DNA of 64,000 nucleotides from assembly GCA_963836905.1 (NCBI GenBank), contig CAWIKY010000006.1, forward strand, positions 806,001-870,000, read 5' to 3'. Under the pieces are notes generated by a model, which worked only from the letters and a program-made list of their open reading frames with translations, did not search any database and was not told the origin of the DNA. Shown here piece after piece: positions 8,698 through 18,269 of the stretch; the stretch's first letter is position 1, and each line of letters starts with the position of its first letter. A program made the position numbers and the translations under genes. The stretch comes from CAWIKY01 sp963836905. GTDB lineage: Bacteria; Pseudomonadota; Alphaproteobacteria; Caulobacterales; Hyphomonadaceae.

Positions 8698-9166
8698 GCG
8701 TCGACCGCGCAAAGGCCCATGCGCCAAAGCCTCCAGCGGTTCTGTGCCGTGGAGTTGCGGGGTAGGTGAGGGCCGGGCGGGATGTCCTGCCGAAGCGTTT
8801 TAATGCCTTGCTTTCGCAGAGGCTGGTTTTGTGCCCGGGAAGCCATCCCGCCCGCAATGATGTGCCAGAGCCTCGGACTTACGCCCATCGGAGCGGCTTG
8901 AAAGGGCCGCATCCGACTTCAGTGGCAGCCCGCGCGGATTGCCGCCGGGTTCGTGGACCTCTTCGCCGTACCATCCTTGAGGGGTTGGTTGGTCCACCTC
9001 TGACAGCCACGGATCATCACACGCATGACGGGCCGGACCTTCCGGTTGGCCCCTCCGCCATGCGTGCGAGGAGTATGAGGCAGGATGGCGGGGGTTGGAG
9101 TGATTTGGGGTTATGCGCTTGCTATTGTCAGTTTATTCCGGGAACTGACCCCCACCCCTAGCTCGC
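8698..9166. other. Gene-free stretch, nothing recognised
   Basis: No reading frame here has a convincing start, ribosome binding site or protein-like composition. Several frames are open only because the DNA is GC-rich. No tRNA, tmRNA or RNase P signature was found by eye. Confidence 0.5.
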
Positions 9167-10010
9167 GAAATTGATTCACCGGATCAATTTCTTCGCTCGC
9201 AAGCCCCCTTTCATGGGGAGGAGTCCCGCCTGGAAACGCTTCGTGGCCAGGAAGGGGAATCAAGAATCAACTGGTCCCTTTCGAAAGGCTGCCCCGGATA
9301 TGGCTCACGCCGTTCCGGGGAGGCGGTTTTGGAGTTGAGGCGTCTCATCAGCCGCTTCCCCGGACGAGCGCAGCGATGATCCGGGGTGGCCTCAAACCTT
9401 GCTACTCCAGGATTAAGTCTTGGAGTTGCGGTGGTAGATAGAGCGTTGAACTGATAGCGGGCTTAAGGATCCCGGTCTTCGCAGGCGAAACCGGGACAGT
9501 TGTTTGAGCACAAAACCATCCTCTCAACCGCTTCCCGGGACGTCGCAGACATATCCGGGGTCCAGCTCTTATCGGTGCCATACGCAAAACAGGTGGTCAT
9601 CTCAGCCATACTGGACGCCACGCGCTGTCGCGCTGGCGTGGCGATTGTGAAGAATGAGACTACAGCAACCTCACCCCAACCCCTCTCCTTGAAAAGGAGA
9701 GGGGCTTCTGCCCCGTGCCGCCACAGCGTGCAACAGTGATCCGAATGCCGAGGTTCGCCGGTCAAGCCGTCGAATGATGCAGGGTTTTCAGCCGAGACGG
9801 TCTCTCCCCTCCTCGCTTGCGGGGAGGGGGCGGGGGTGGGGCGCTTGAGGTGATCAGTTTTCCGAAAAACTGCCCCGGATTTGGCTCACGCCATTCTGGG
9901 GAGGCTCAATGCCACAGCGCTTTCCGGTCTCACCCTGAGCCCGTCGAAGGGTGGGCTGTAAGCGCTATTTCCCCGCTTCGCTTGCGGGGAGGGGTCGGGG
10001 CGAGATCGTC
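9167..10010. repeat. REP-like palindrome and repeat tract
   Basis: Non-coding and dense in short palindromes. A 9-bp stem GAAATTGAT/ATCAATTTC is at 9167-9191. The core CCCCGGA...TCCGGGG is at 9292-9320 and 9358-9386, and recurs in slightly mutated form at 9873-9901. An 11-bp stem CCCCTCTCCTT/AAGGAGAGGGG is at 9680-9704. CCCCTCC/GGAGGGG is at 9806-9829 and CCCCGC/GCGGGG at 9971-9989. CCCTGAGCCCGTCGAAGGG at 9933-9951 is a familiar interspersed repeat of alphaproteobacteria. A direct repeat of about 45 nt links 9280-9324 and 9858-9904. A REP-associated transposase remnant lies 300 nt to the right. Confidence 0.7.
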
Positions 10011-10012
10011 GA

Positions 10013-10216
10013 CTAATAGTGCGGCGGGGGCCGGTCGACGGCCTCGCCCGCGCCCTGTTCGCTCTCCGCAACACGCTCGCGCAGTGCCAGGACCTGCCGC
10101 TTCAGCCGCTCGATCAGCTTCCATTGCGCCGTGATGGCGGCGTTGAGGTCCTCGATTGTCTGGTCCTGATGGGCCACACGCATTTCAAGCTCGTCGAGGC
10201 GGGATGTGTCGGTCAT
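10013..10216 (-). CDS. slyX: SlyX family protein
   Basis: A 67-residue coiled-coil protein of the SlyX family, whose role is unknown. It reads MTDTSRLDELEMRVAHQDQ, then TIEDLNAAITAQWKLIERLKRQVLALRERV, the typical heptad helix, and ends in the family's PPPHY motif. The start at 10216 is preferred to 10309, because the sequence upstream of this Met is not SlyX-like. Length is normal. It stands alone in a repeat-rich area. Confidence 0.93.
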   Translation of the reverse strand: MTDTSRLDELEMRVAHQDQTIEDLNAAITAQWKLIERLKRQVLALRERVAESEQGAGEAVDRPPPHY

Positions 10217-10292
10217 GACCGGTTGTAGGGCAGCGATGAAGCGAAGCGCAATCCCGCCGGTCGCGGCATCATGATTGCGGCCAGTCCCCGGG

Positions 10293-10706
10293 CTAGGCGA
10301 CATACCCATGTTTCACCGGGTTCCAGTGAATGTCATCCATGTGTGCGGAAAGGTCGTTTTCATCGCGGATCAGATGCTCCAAATAGCGCGCTAGCCAGAT
10401 GTGGCGTTCGCCCTTGCGCCCCTCAGATGTGAGGTGCGGCGGCAAGCACCGCGTAAAACCGGATTTCAGAAGCCGCAACCGGTTCACGAAATCGGGCTCG
10501 CCCTCCGGCAAGGCCCAGAGCAGATGGAGATGATCGGGCAGGATGCAGACGGCGACGGTTTCAACGGGGTGGTTCGTTGCAACGTCGCGTCACGACGCGC
10601 GCAACTCGTCGATATATCGAACCAGCGTGTCTGCGCGCCGGTCATGAAGACACAGCGTGAAAGCGTAAGTGCCACCCGGCACGTCATGGCGACGATAGTT
10701 CGGCAT
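10293..10706 (-). pseudogene. REP-associated tyrosine transposase (RAYT) interrupted by a stop codon
   Basis: Read from the ATG at 10706, the frame gives MPNYRRHDVPGGTYAFTLCL, the usual RAYT start, and continues to a TGA at 10590-10592 (codon 39). The same frame then resumes with PVETVAVCILPDHLHLLW (the HxH metal-binding motif), LPEGEPDFVNRLRLLKSGFTR, GERHIWLARYLEHLIRD and IHWNPVKHGYV. Total length, about 137 codons, is near family size. One nonsense change therefore breaks an otherwise intact gene. Downstream translation from an internal start would lack the N-terminal strand. REP-like palindromes lie on both sides. Confidence 0.88.
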
Positions 10707-11139
10707 GGACGGAACATATCATGAACATTGCATGGTGTGGAGTCGGTATTTGGCGCGATCCGTAGGGCGGTGTTGAGCGCAGCAATACCCGCCGAGCAAC
10801 AGGTGCCATAAGGCAGCGATGGACCCCGGATGTGGTCCGGGGGTAATTCCGCCATTGCATGAATTGGTTCGATTCATGTCGGCGGGATTTTATGCCGCCC
10901 TACGCGTCACGGAGTGATGCCGCCTATGTTGAAACGAAAAATTATGATTCATTTTATTCATTGACAGAAAGCGCGATAACAAAAAGATAAAAACATTAAA
11001 ATAATTATAAATTACAGAGCCTTGTGGGTAGTCAACTGAAAATCTGCTTATCGGTAGAAAAAAAGCTGCATGCAACCCATTGCGCAATCATTGACGTTTC
11101 CCAAATGTTCCAGTGACTGAACGGCAGGGTGTGTAGGTT
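10707..11139. other. Intergenic, REP-like hairpin and AT-rich leader of the HTH operon
   Basis: A palindrome with the core ACCCCGGA...TCCGGGGGT is at 10823-10844. From about 10920 to 11060 the sequence turns unusually AT-rich for this window (runs such as AAAAACATTAAAATAATTATAA). Such tracts often hold promoters or H-NS/MucR-type silencing sites of acquired genes. TTGACG at 11091-11096 could be a -35 box, but no good -10 box follows at the right distance. No gene seen. Confidence 0.5.
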
Positions 11140-11448
11140 ATGGCAAACGAAGAGGTGCTTCTGAAAGCAATTTTGTCGACGTTAGCGCGACAAAGCTTCC
11201 CGCTAGGTGAGCTCTACAAGCTCGTTTGCCCGAGAAGCGGCATGGCGAAGCAAGCAAGAGCATTCAATCTTTGCGACGGCAGTAATACGCAGTCAGAGAT
11301 TGCAGATGCTGTGGGGCTCGATAGGGGCAACTTTAGCAAGCAGGTGAAGCGATGGATCGACGTGGGAATTGTTGTAAAAGTTGCGACTGAAAAAGGCGAA
11401 CTTCCTTTGCACGTCTATCCGATCCCCGAAGCACAGATAGAGGCCTAA
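11140..11448 (+). CDS. Small winged-HTH protein (HTH operon, gene 1)
   Basis: A 102-residue protein. Residues about 42-85 form a winged helix-turn-helix: AFNLCDGSNTQSEIADAVGLDRGNFSKQVKRWIDVGIVVKV, with the recognition helix around DRGNFSKQVK, as in MarR/ArsR-type domains. The N-terminal helix (EEVLLKAILSTLARQSFPLGELYKLV) may dimerise. No enzymatic domain. It is first in a five-gene operon with near-zero spacing; the next gene starts 2 nt after its stop. DNA binding is well supported by pattern; the target is unknown. Confidence 0.8.
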   Translation: MANEEVLLKAILSTLARQSFPLGELYKLVCPRSGMAKQARAFNLCDGSNTQSEIADAVGLDRGNFSKQVKRWIDVGIVVKVATEKGELPLHVYPIPEAQIEA

Positions 11449-11450
11449 AG

Positions 11451-11678
11451 ATGCAATCTATCAATGATGAAATTCTAAGACGCCTCGACATGCTCGTTCG
11501 ACTGCAAGCGCAGTCTCTTGTGTCGAACTTGGAGAGCCAGAAAGAGAAAACACTGTTTCTGGCGAAAGCGGGCTTTGAACCGAAAGGGATAGCTCAAATT
11601 CTGGGCACGACCCGCAACACCGTCAGTGTCGCTCTATCGAATGCTCGAAAAGCTGGGGAGTTACCGCCGAATGAGTGA
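11451..11678 (+). CDS. Small HTH protein (HTH operon, gene 2)
   Basis: A 75-residue protein with an N-terminal helix (INDEILRRLDMLVRLQAQSLVSNLESQKEKTLFLA), then a sigma-region-4-like helix-turn-helix, KAGFEPKGIAQILGTTRNTVSVALSNARKAGEL. Nothing else fits in it, so it is probably a minimal DNA-binding or adaptor subunit. Its stop overlaps the start of the next gene by 8 nt (ATGAGTGA), which implies translational coupling. Confidence 0.8.
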   Translation: MQSINDEILRRLDMLVRLQAQSLVSNLESQKEKTLFLAKAGFEPKGIAQILGTTRNTVSVALSNARKAGELPPNE

Positions 11679-11868
11679 AGAACAAACACCTCGCCCGCAG
11701 TCATTGGGAACCGATGCTCTGATTAAGCTGCAAATCCTTCAGCTGCTCCATAAGGGCGTGAAACAGACTCATATTGCCGCAATGCTCGGCGTTAGCGATG
11801 CCACATTAAGCCGAATGATTCCCAAAGGACTCGGTGTGGCTATCCGGAAGGAACGAAACCATGGGTGA
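11671..11868 (+). CDS. Small HTH protein (HTH operon, gene 3)
   Basis: A 65-residue protein. The start at 11671 (MSEEQTPRPQ), overlapping the previous stop, is chosen over 11626. The core is LIKLQILQLLHKGVKQTHIAAMLGVSDATLSRMIPKG, a helix-turn-helix closely related to that of the next gene. Aligned by eye, KLQILQLLHKGVKQTHIAAMLGVS matches KLLVFKLISEGHSQSKVAAAIGVS. The pair look like diverged tandem duplicates. It overlaps the next gene by 8 nt (ATGGGTGA). Confidence 0.78.
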   Translation: MSEEQTPRPQSLGTDALIKLQILQLLHKGVKQTHIAAMLGVSDATLSRMIPKGLGVAIRKERNHG

Positions 11869-12037
11869 CAAACACCTAGAGCAAATTTCAAAGGACCTCG
11901 AAGCGATTAAGAAGCTTCTGGTCTTCAAACTCATTAGCGAAGGCCATTCGCAGTCCAAGGTTGCCGCAGCGATTGGTGTAAGTCAGGCGAGCATTAGTCG
12001 AATGTTCGCGAAGGGCCGCGACGATAAGAAAGAATAA
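11861..12037 (+). CDS. Small HTH protein (HTH operon, gene 4)
   Basis: A 58-residue protein from the ATG at 11861, which overlaps the previous stop. It has an N-terminal amphipathic helix (KHLEQISKDLEAIKKLLVFKLISEG) and a helix-turn-helix (HSQSKVAAAIGVSQASISRMFAKG) with a basic tail (RDDKKE). It is probably a paralogue of the preceding gene. The next gene begins 2 nt after its stop, so the pattern of spacings in this operon is +2, -8, -8, +2. Confidence 0.78.
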   Translation: MGDKHLEQISKDLEAIKKLLVFKLISEGHSQSKVAAAIGVSQASISRMFAKGRDDKKE

Positions 12038-12039
12038 CT

Positions 12040-12927
12040 ATGGCGACGCCCGTTCACGAGCTGACAAGTGTACCCGAAACTCTCGAGCACCATGCCAATG
12101 TGCTGAAGAAATCAGCTAACCGACGTGTTGTCTTCAAGGCAATTTACACGAGAAAGACCGACCCCAAGTCCGTGGGTTGGTTGATGAAACACACGGGCTT
12201 TGATCGGAAGCAAGTACTTGCCGCGGGTAAAGAGTTAGCTGACAACGGACTAGTGACACAAACAAAATCAAACAGTGAAACAGCATACTCAAAAACGAAT
12301 TTTTGTAAGGCTGCAGGAAGGCGAGACAAAATTTTAAGCCTCGCCGAGAACCCCGATAAAATTGAGAAGTTGGTGACGGTCCGAAGACCTAAGCCATCGA
12401 CAACAACCATTGTCGTTGAATTCCCAGCAGAGACTGTACGTGCTTCACTCATAACAGTCGACGACATCGATTCCTTTTCAAAAGTCAAAGACGTGAAGGT
12501 GTCCGAGGATAGGTTACCCAAAACCCTCTCAGAGGATGACTTTAAAAAGGGTATTCAAAAGATCATTGGGGAAGCATCTCAATTTAAAGATTGGGGCGGA
12601 GAGCATAGCGACTTAATGACAACAAGAGTTCGCTACCAAGGGCAAAGAATACGCGCTGCTTTCGCATTCAAAGGTCCGGGAACGTCGGGCAAATTGGTTC
12701 CCGCGCGAATGGGTAAGAATGGCGACCAATGCCAACGTCTCTTCACTGAAGCCGCAGACCTATTTGTTGTTCAGCATTGGAGAGAAATCGATCCGTCCGT
12801 TGTGACGTTGGCTGAGACTTTTGCCAAAGTGAAATCGGTTTCAGAAATGCGCGAGATAAAGTTTTGCATTATTGACGGTCAAGACTCGCTTCGAATTTTC
12901 AAAGCGTATCCGTCAGCCTTTACCTAA
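12040..12927 (+). CDS. Winged-HTH protein with unrecognised, nuclease-like C-terminal domain (HTH operon, gene 5)
   Basis: A 295-residue protein, the only large one of the operon. Residues about 20-85 form a winged helix (SANRRVVFKAIYTRKTD, then HTGFDRKQVLAAGKELADNGLV). The middle, about 110-170, is beta-rich and charged. The C-terminus, about 180-295, is compact and motif-rich: FKDWGGEHSDLMTTRV, RIRAAFAFKGPG, GKLVPARMGKNGDQCQRLF, ADLFVVQHWREIDPSV and KFCIIDGQDSLRIFKAYP. The order Asp/Glu cluster, strand ending in Lys, conserved Gln recalls restriction-endonuclease-like folds, but a strict (D/E)xK is absent, so this is a guess. Its stop directly abuts a thiC 3'-end fragment. Likely the effector of the operon. 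Confidence 0.75.
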   Translation: MATPVHELTSVPETLEHHANVLKKSANRRVVFKAIYTRKTDPKSVGWLMKHTGFDRKQVLAAGKELADNGLVTQTKSNSETAYSKTNFCKAAGRRDKILSLAENPDKIEKLVTVRRPKPSTTTIVVEFPAETVRASLITVDDIDSFSKVKDVKVSEDRLPKTLSEDDFKKGIQKIIGEASQFKDWGGEHSDLMTTRVRYQGQRIRAAFAFKGPGTSGKLVPARMGKNGDQCQRLFTEAADLFVVQHWREIDPSVVTLAETFAKVKSVSEMREIKFCIIDGQDSLRIFKAYPSAFT

Positions 12928-13100
12928 TCGCGCTCCACATAAATCTCCGCCCCTGCGCCACGAACTCCTTCGACTTTACTACGATCCCCTACTGCGCTTC
13001 TTTTGCCTGGCGCTCAAGGTTGGCCTTCTCGTTATCCGTCTTGTGGGTGACGTATTCGCGGACCTCAGCACTTACGTTCATCGAGCACAATTCAGTTTGG
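12928..13100 (-). pseudogene. Degenerate duplicate of the thiC 3' end
   Basis: The segment aligns over about 170 nt with the true thiC 3' end at 13499-13670. Shared blocks include GCTCCACATAAATCTC, TTTTGCCTGGCGCTCAAGG and GGCCTTCTCGTTATCCGTC. By eye it is roughly 80% identical, with a 1-nt deletion near the coding 3' end, so it cannot encode the ThiC tail. It begins within a few bases of the stop of the winged-HTH gene and ends near the stop of the secreted-protein gene at 13108. This is a scar of duplication, recombination or integration at the thiC 3' end. Confidence 0.85.
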
Positions 13101-13107
13101 GTGTCGA

Positions 13108-13495
13108 CTAGTCAATAATCGGCACCGTGCTCAGGAAATTGCAGAACGCTTCCGTGTCTTCGCCGCTCTCGCCCGCCGCCCGTTCGGCGAGGGCTTTTTG
13201 GCGGAGGACATAGCCCTGGAGCGCATTCAGACGGTTAAAATAGGCCATCCAGAGTTCCCCGCTCCGCAAATCAATTTCCCCGCCGTTTTCGCGACTGGTA
13301 TCGACCCAATCCGGAATCAGCGTCTTCAAATCCGTCAGATTGGCGTCGGCATATTCGTGCGTGAAGTCTTCCTCGTGATAGCGGTGGTCAGGCTCAACTT
13401 GGAACTTGGATGTGTCACATAGTGGCTCAGCCGAGGCGGCACCAACCGCAATCGCGGCCGCCGCCAGACACAGGCCCAGTTGCGCGAGGCGTTGA

Positions 13496-13506
<11 letters not shown>
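13108..13506 (-). CDS. Small secreted hypothetical protein coupled to thiC
   Basis: A 132-residue protein whose ATG (13506) lies inside the end of thiC, overlapping its stop by 11 nt, so translation is probably coupled. It begins with a signal peptide (RLAQLGLCLAAAAIAVGAASA, cleavage before EPLC). The mature protein is acidic and has two cysteines (PLCDTS and AFCNFL) near its ends, likely a disulfide. No family recognised. The longer frame starting at 13587 would read antisense-like basic sequence across thiC and is not credible. It lies between the two copies of the thiC 3' end. Confidence 0.68.
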
Positions 13507-15370
<1,864 letters not shown>

Positions 15371-15420
15371 GTGCGGTCCTCAAGTTTGAAGACCAGAGCG
15401 CGGGCGATGCTGGGCTCAGG

Positions 15421-15533
15421 TCCGTTCCTACGCCGGTTAGGGGAGGTCTCCCCGCCGGATCAGGTTCTAAGGGTGCTGGACCTGCATCTGGCCCATCTCA
15501 GCGACAGCAATCGCGCCCCTCGGATGAGACGAA
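15421..15533 (-). promoter_or_regulatory. TPP riboswitch (THI element) upstream of thiC
   Basis: Read on the minus strand, the leader contains the invariant blocks of the thiamine-pyrophosphate riboswitch: CTGAGATGG in the P3 side, then ACCCTTAGAACCTGATCCGG (15456-15475), followed by a GC stem and GGCGTAGGAACGGA. It ends about 50 nt before the thiC ATG, so control may act at translation initiation. Thiamine pyrophosphate binding should lower thiC expression, as for the family. Confidence 0.93.
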
Positions 15534-15566
15534 GTGTAAGCGTGGGCGCGCGGTTTGGAAAGGGCG

Positions 15567-16327
15567 CTATTCCGCAGCCGGTGTCAGATAGCGGTCGGTG
15601 AAGGTCAGGAAGGCATTCCAGGATTTTTCATCGGCCAGTTTGCGATAGCGGTCCGAGCCGAACACCGTCCAGGCATGGGGCGCGCCGGAGTAAATTTCGA
15701 CCTCGTAGGCGACATTCGCCGCTTCAAGCTGGTCTGCGAGATCTGCGGCGAGTGCGTTGGGAATGCCGCTGTCGGCCCCGCCATGCATGACGAGGATCGG
15801 CGCTTCGGTGGCGGAATAATTGGCGCCCTCCGGCGTATCCAGCGAGCCGTGGAACGTGGCGTATCCGGCAATGTCGGACGCCGCGCCCGAACGTGCCAGT
15901 TCCAGTGTCGCGCCGCCGCCAAAGCAATAGCCCATGATGATGGCGCTGGCCTGACCGGTCAGCTCGCGTGCCTCGTCCAGCCCGCCCAGAATGCGCGCAC
16001 GCATGGCGTCGCGGTCTTCGTATAGCTTGCCGGTTTCGGCCTTGCGGGCCTCGACGGATTCCGGCCGGTTGCCCTTGCCGTAAAGGTCGATAGCGAACGC
16101 GTCATAGCCTTCATCGGCCAGCATTTCGGCGCGGGTGATCTCGTAGTCTGTCAGCCGTCCCAGTCATGAATGAGGATGACCAGCCCTTTTGACCCGCGCG
16201 TCGGACTGGCGTGATAGCCTTCATAATCGGCCCCGGCGACAGAATAGGTGACGGGTTCACCTGCCTGCGCGGTGGGGACGAGCAGAAATGGAGCGGCGAG
16301 GGCGGCGAGGGTGAGGCGCATGGACAT
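15567..16327 (-). pseudogene. Secreted dienelactone hydrolase family protein, frameshifted
   Basis: Read from 16327 (MSMRLTLAALAAPFLLVPTAQA, a signal peptide) the frame goes to LVILIHDWDG and then stops. In another frame the family sequence continues as LTDYEITRAEMLADEGYDAFAIDLYGKG, with the catalytic Cys in GYCFGGG and His in PHAW, to the end at 15567. The two halves join perfectly if one C is restored in the coding strand near 16154-16155 (GGC-TGACA for GGC-CTGACA). The total length, 761 nt, is one short of a multiple of 3, as expected. Either a true recent mutation or a sequencing error. Confidence 0.88.
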
Positions 16328-16449
16328 CGGCTTTCAGTGGTTGGCTTTGTAAACAAGCTAGCGCGCCTGTCGGCGAAGTCATCCTGATGGTTTCCGATCT
16401 GGCAAAACTGCATGCGAAATGCTATGGTTTGCATGCAATGGAGGCCGAT

Positions 16450-16707
16450 ATGGGCGTGACGATACAGGTGCGGGATGTGAACCCGCAAACCAAAGCCTGG
16501 CTGGAGATGAAGGCAAAGGAAGAGGGTAAGTCGCTTTCGTCCTGGCTTCGCGATGCGCTTGACGATCTTGCACACAAGCCGAAGCGGAGGTTTGGTAGCC
16601 TTGCGTATCTCGGCCCTGTCGGTGATCCGATCGATGGCTGGGGCCCAATGAGCGAGGAAGAGCTTGCCCTCTGGGAGGGCAGCGAGGCCTATGATCCTGA
16701 CGCTTGA
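16450..16707 (+). CDS. RHH antitoxin (FitA/VapB-like)
   Basis: An 85-residue protein starting MGVTIQVRDVNPQTKAWLEMKAKEEGKSLSSWLRDALDDLA, the beta-strand and two helices of a ribbon-helix-helix antitoxin. The C-terminus (FGSLAYLGPVGDPIDGWGPMSEEELALWEG) would wrap its toxin. The start at 16450 follows GGAGG; upstream in-frame Mets at 16387 and 16438 add non-family sequence. It overlaps the PIN toxin by 17 nt, the normal arrangement. Such antitoxins bind the operon promoter together with the toxin. Confidence 0.85.
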   Translation: MGVTIQVRDVNPQTKAWLEMKAKEEGKSLSSWLRDALDDLAHKPKRRFGSLAYLGPVGDPIDGWGPMSEEELALWEGSEAYDPDA

Positions 16708-17080
16708 TACGCACACATGGGTCTGGGCCAAGTTCGAGCCGCAAAAGCTGGGCCCGCGGTTGATGGACACGCTTCATGCCGCTGAGCGACTTCTTGTCCC
16801 CTCTGTCTGCATTTACGAGATCGGGCAAAAGGTCCGTATCGGAAGATGGCCCGGCATGGACGCCGTGAAACTCGATGCGCTCGTTGCTGAGGACGCATCA
16901 GGCATCGGTATCGTCCCGCTGGATGCGCAGATCGCGCGCACGGCAAGCCTGCTCGACTGGCCGCATCGTGACCCGTTCGACCGGATCATTGCTGCAACCG
17001 CGCTGGCGATGTCCGGGCCGGTGGTGTCCCGGGATGGGGTCTTCGAGGGCGTTCAGGGTCTGCAGCGGATATGGGGGTGA
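16691..17080 (+). CDS. PIN-domain ribonuclease toxin (VapC-like)
   Basis: A 129-residue PIN protein. Acidic metal-binding residues are in place: LTLDTHTWVW at the N-terminus, Glu in SVCIYEIGQKV, and HRDPFDRIIAATALAM near the C-terminus. The start at 16691 (MILTLDTH) is favoured over 16664 because homology begins there. Related toxins cleave tRNA or other RNA and are neutralised by the upstream RHH antitoxin. The pair looks intact. Confidence 0.88.
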   Translation: MILTLDTHTWVWAKFEPQKLGPRLMDTLHAAERLLVPSVCIYEIGQKVRIGRWPGMDAVKLDALVAEDASGIGIVPLDAQIARTASLLDWPHRDPFDRIIAATALAMSGPVVSRDGVFEGVQGLQRIWG

Positions 17081-17155
17081 AGCGCTGCAGAGCCCAGGGT
17101 GCCGGAACTGCTTTCAATGAATGTCACGCGTTTGCCGCTTTGTGCAACGATTGCC

Positions 17156-17569
17156 TTACTCTGGTCTTTTGCAGTTTCCGAGTAATTCCATGAATTTGCG
17201 TTCGTCGAGCGCTTCGACGTCGTATTCGTAGAGCGCTTCGACAGCTGCATTGTACGCGGTTTCGTCGCCATACTCGGCCTTGGCCTTTTCGAACCAGACA
17301 ATTGACGTATCAATTGCTGCCGGAAGCTGGATCTCTGCCGGAAGCTTTTCTTTAAAAGAAGCTGACCAGATACCTGACCCTTCGCCATAGAAATCGGGGT
17401 CGAGGCTAAAGGCCCAGGCGCGCCAGTAATTGCCGCATTCCAACATTTCAGCAGGCGTTGCGGGTGGAACAGCTGAGGCGGCGGCTTCCTCATAGGTTTG
17501 CGCAATGGCGGTCGTGCCGAGCACGAGCGCGCTGGCAGCGACCGGGAAGATCAGTGAACGGAACATCAT
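17156..17569 (-). CDS. Small secreted hypothetical protein
   Basis: A 137-residue protein with a signal peptide (FRSLIFPVAASALVLGTTAIA, cleavage before QTYE). The mature part has two cysteines (LECGNYWRAW and LGNCKRPE) some 80 residues apart, and an acidic helical middle. No family recognised. It shares this layout with the next gene upstream on the same strand (17664-18155), so the two may be diverged paralogues. The interval of about 95 nt between them may hold its own promoter. Confidence 0.6.
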   Translation of the reverse strand: MMFRSLIFPVAASALVLGTTAIAQTYEEAAASAVPPATPAEMLECGNYWRAWAFSLDPDFYGEGSGIWSASFKEKLPAEIQLPAAIDTSIVWFEKAKAEYGDETAYNAAVEALYEYDVEALDERKFMELLGNCKRPE

Positions 17570-17663
17570 GTTTCGCCTTTGTAGGGAATGAATACCAGGT
17601 TGAGTTTAAAAACAGCAATGAGACCCGCCATCACCCGAAACGGGTATGAAACGCCCGTTCGGT

Positions 17664-18155
17664 TCATGAACCGCTTGCAGAACAGGCGCCCAGCACGGAG
17701 AAGAACACATAGCGGGGCGTATCCGCATCCTCGACCTGGCCCAGGGCACGCTCGATATCGTTGCGGGCACCGCGGCCAAAATCGCTCATATCCTGAAGGG
17801 AGCGGGACGTATCATCGCCGTCTTCCTGCTGATAGCGACGCTCAGCTTCACCGTCCCAGTACTCCGCATCGAAGCCAATGCCGACCGGGTCTCGCAAGGA
17901 GGGATATAGCTGCTGGACAAAGCCGTCCGGCCATATGGGCGTGCCATCAGTTTCCGCCTCAGCGAGAAGTGTCTTCTGGTAGGCTTCGGCATAGCTCGCA
18001 CAAATCTGGGCTGACTCTGCGCCGATCGCGCGTTCACCGGAGTCCCTGCCCGCATTGAAAGCGTCCTGCGCCTCGGCGGCGTTTTGCGCGGCGGCGAGAA
18101 GGTTGAGGGAAAAAGCGACGGGAATGGCCGCAACCATGTAAAGAAAAGCGCGCAT
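17664..18155 (-). CDS. Small secreted hypothetical protein, paralogue-like
   Basis: A 163-residue protein from the ATG at 18155 (MRAFLYMVAAIPVAFSLNLLAAAQ, a signal peptide). The longer start at 18203 would put a basic tail before the signal. Two cysteines occur as SAQICASYAEAY and FFSVLGACSASGS, the same spacing style as in the adjacent 17156 gene (LGNC near the end). Acidic and soluble after cleavage. Function unknown. Confidence 0.58.
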   Translation of the reverse strand: MRAFLYMVAAIPVAFSLNLLAAAQNAAEAQDAFNAGRDSGERAIGAESAQICASYAEAYQKTLLAEAETDGTPIWPDGFVQQLYPSLRDPVGIGFDAEYWDGEAERRYQQEDGDDTSRSLQDMSDFGRGARNDIERALGQVEDADTPRYVFFSVLGACSASGS

Positions 18156-18269
18156 TCCATGCCTTCTGACGGCTCGGTTAGGCTGCTTGTATCGGTGAAA
18201 CAAACTCGTGCTTCATCCCCGCACGGGGTGAGGCAGGACGACAATCCGGCGGGCCCGGCTTTCGCCGGT

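Noticed and set aside
8698..9166. Possible structural RNA (RNase P, tmRNA or 6S) in the gene-free stretch
   Set aside because: No conserved core of these RNAs could be recognised on either strand.
9402..9765. Small open frames in the repeat tract (60-100 codons)
   Set aside because: They run through palindromic repeats, lack ribosome sites and have no protein-like pattern.
9167..10010. CRISPR array
   Set aside because: Repeats are heterogeneous palindromes with irregular spacing, not identical repeats with constant spacers.
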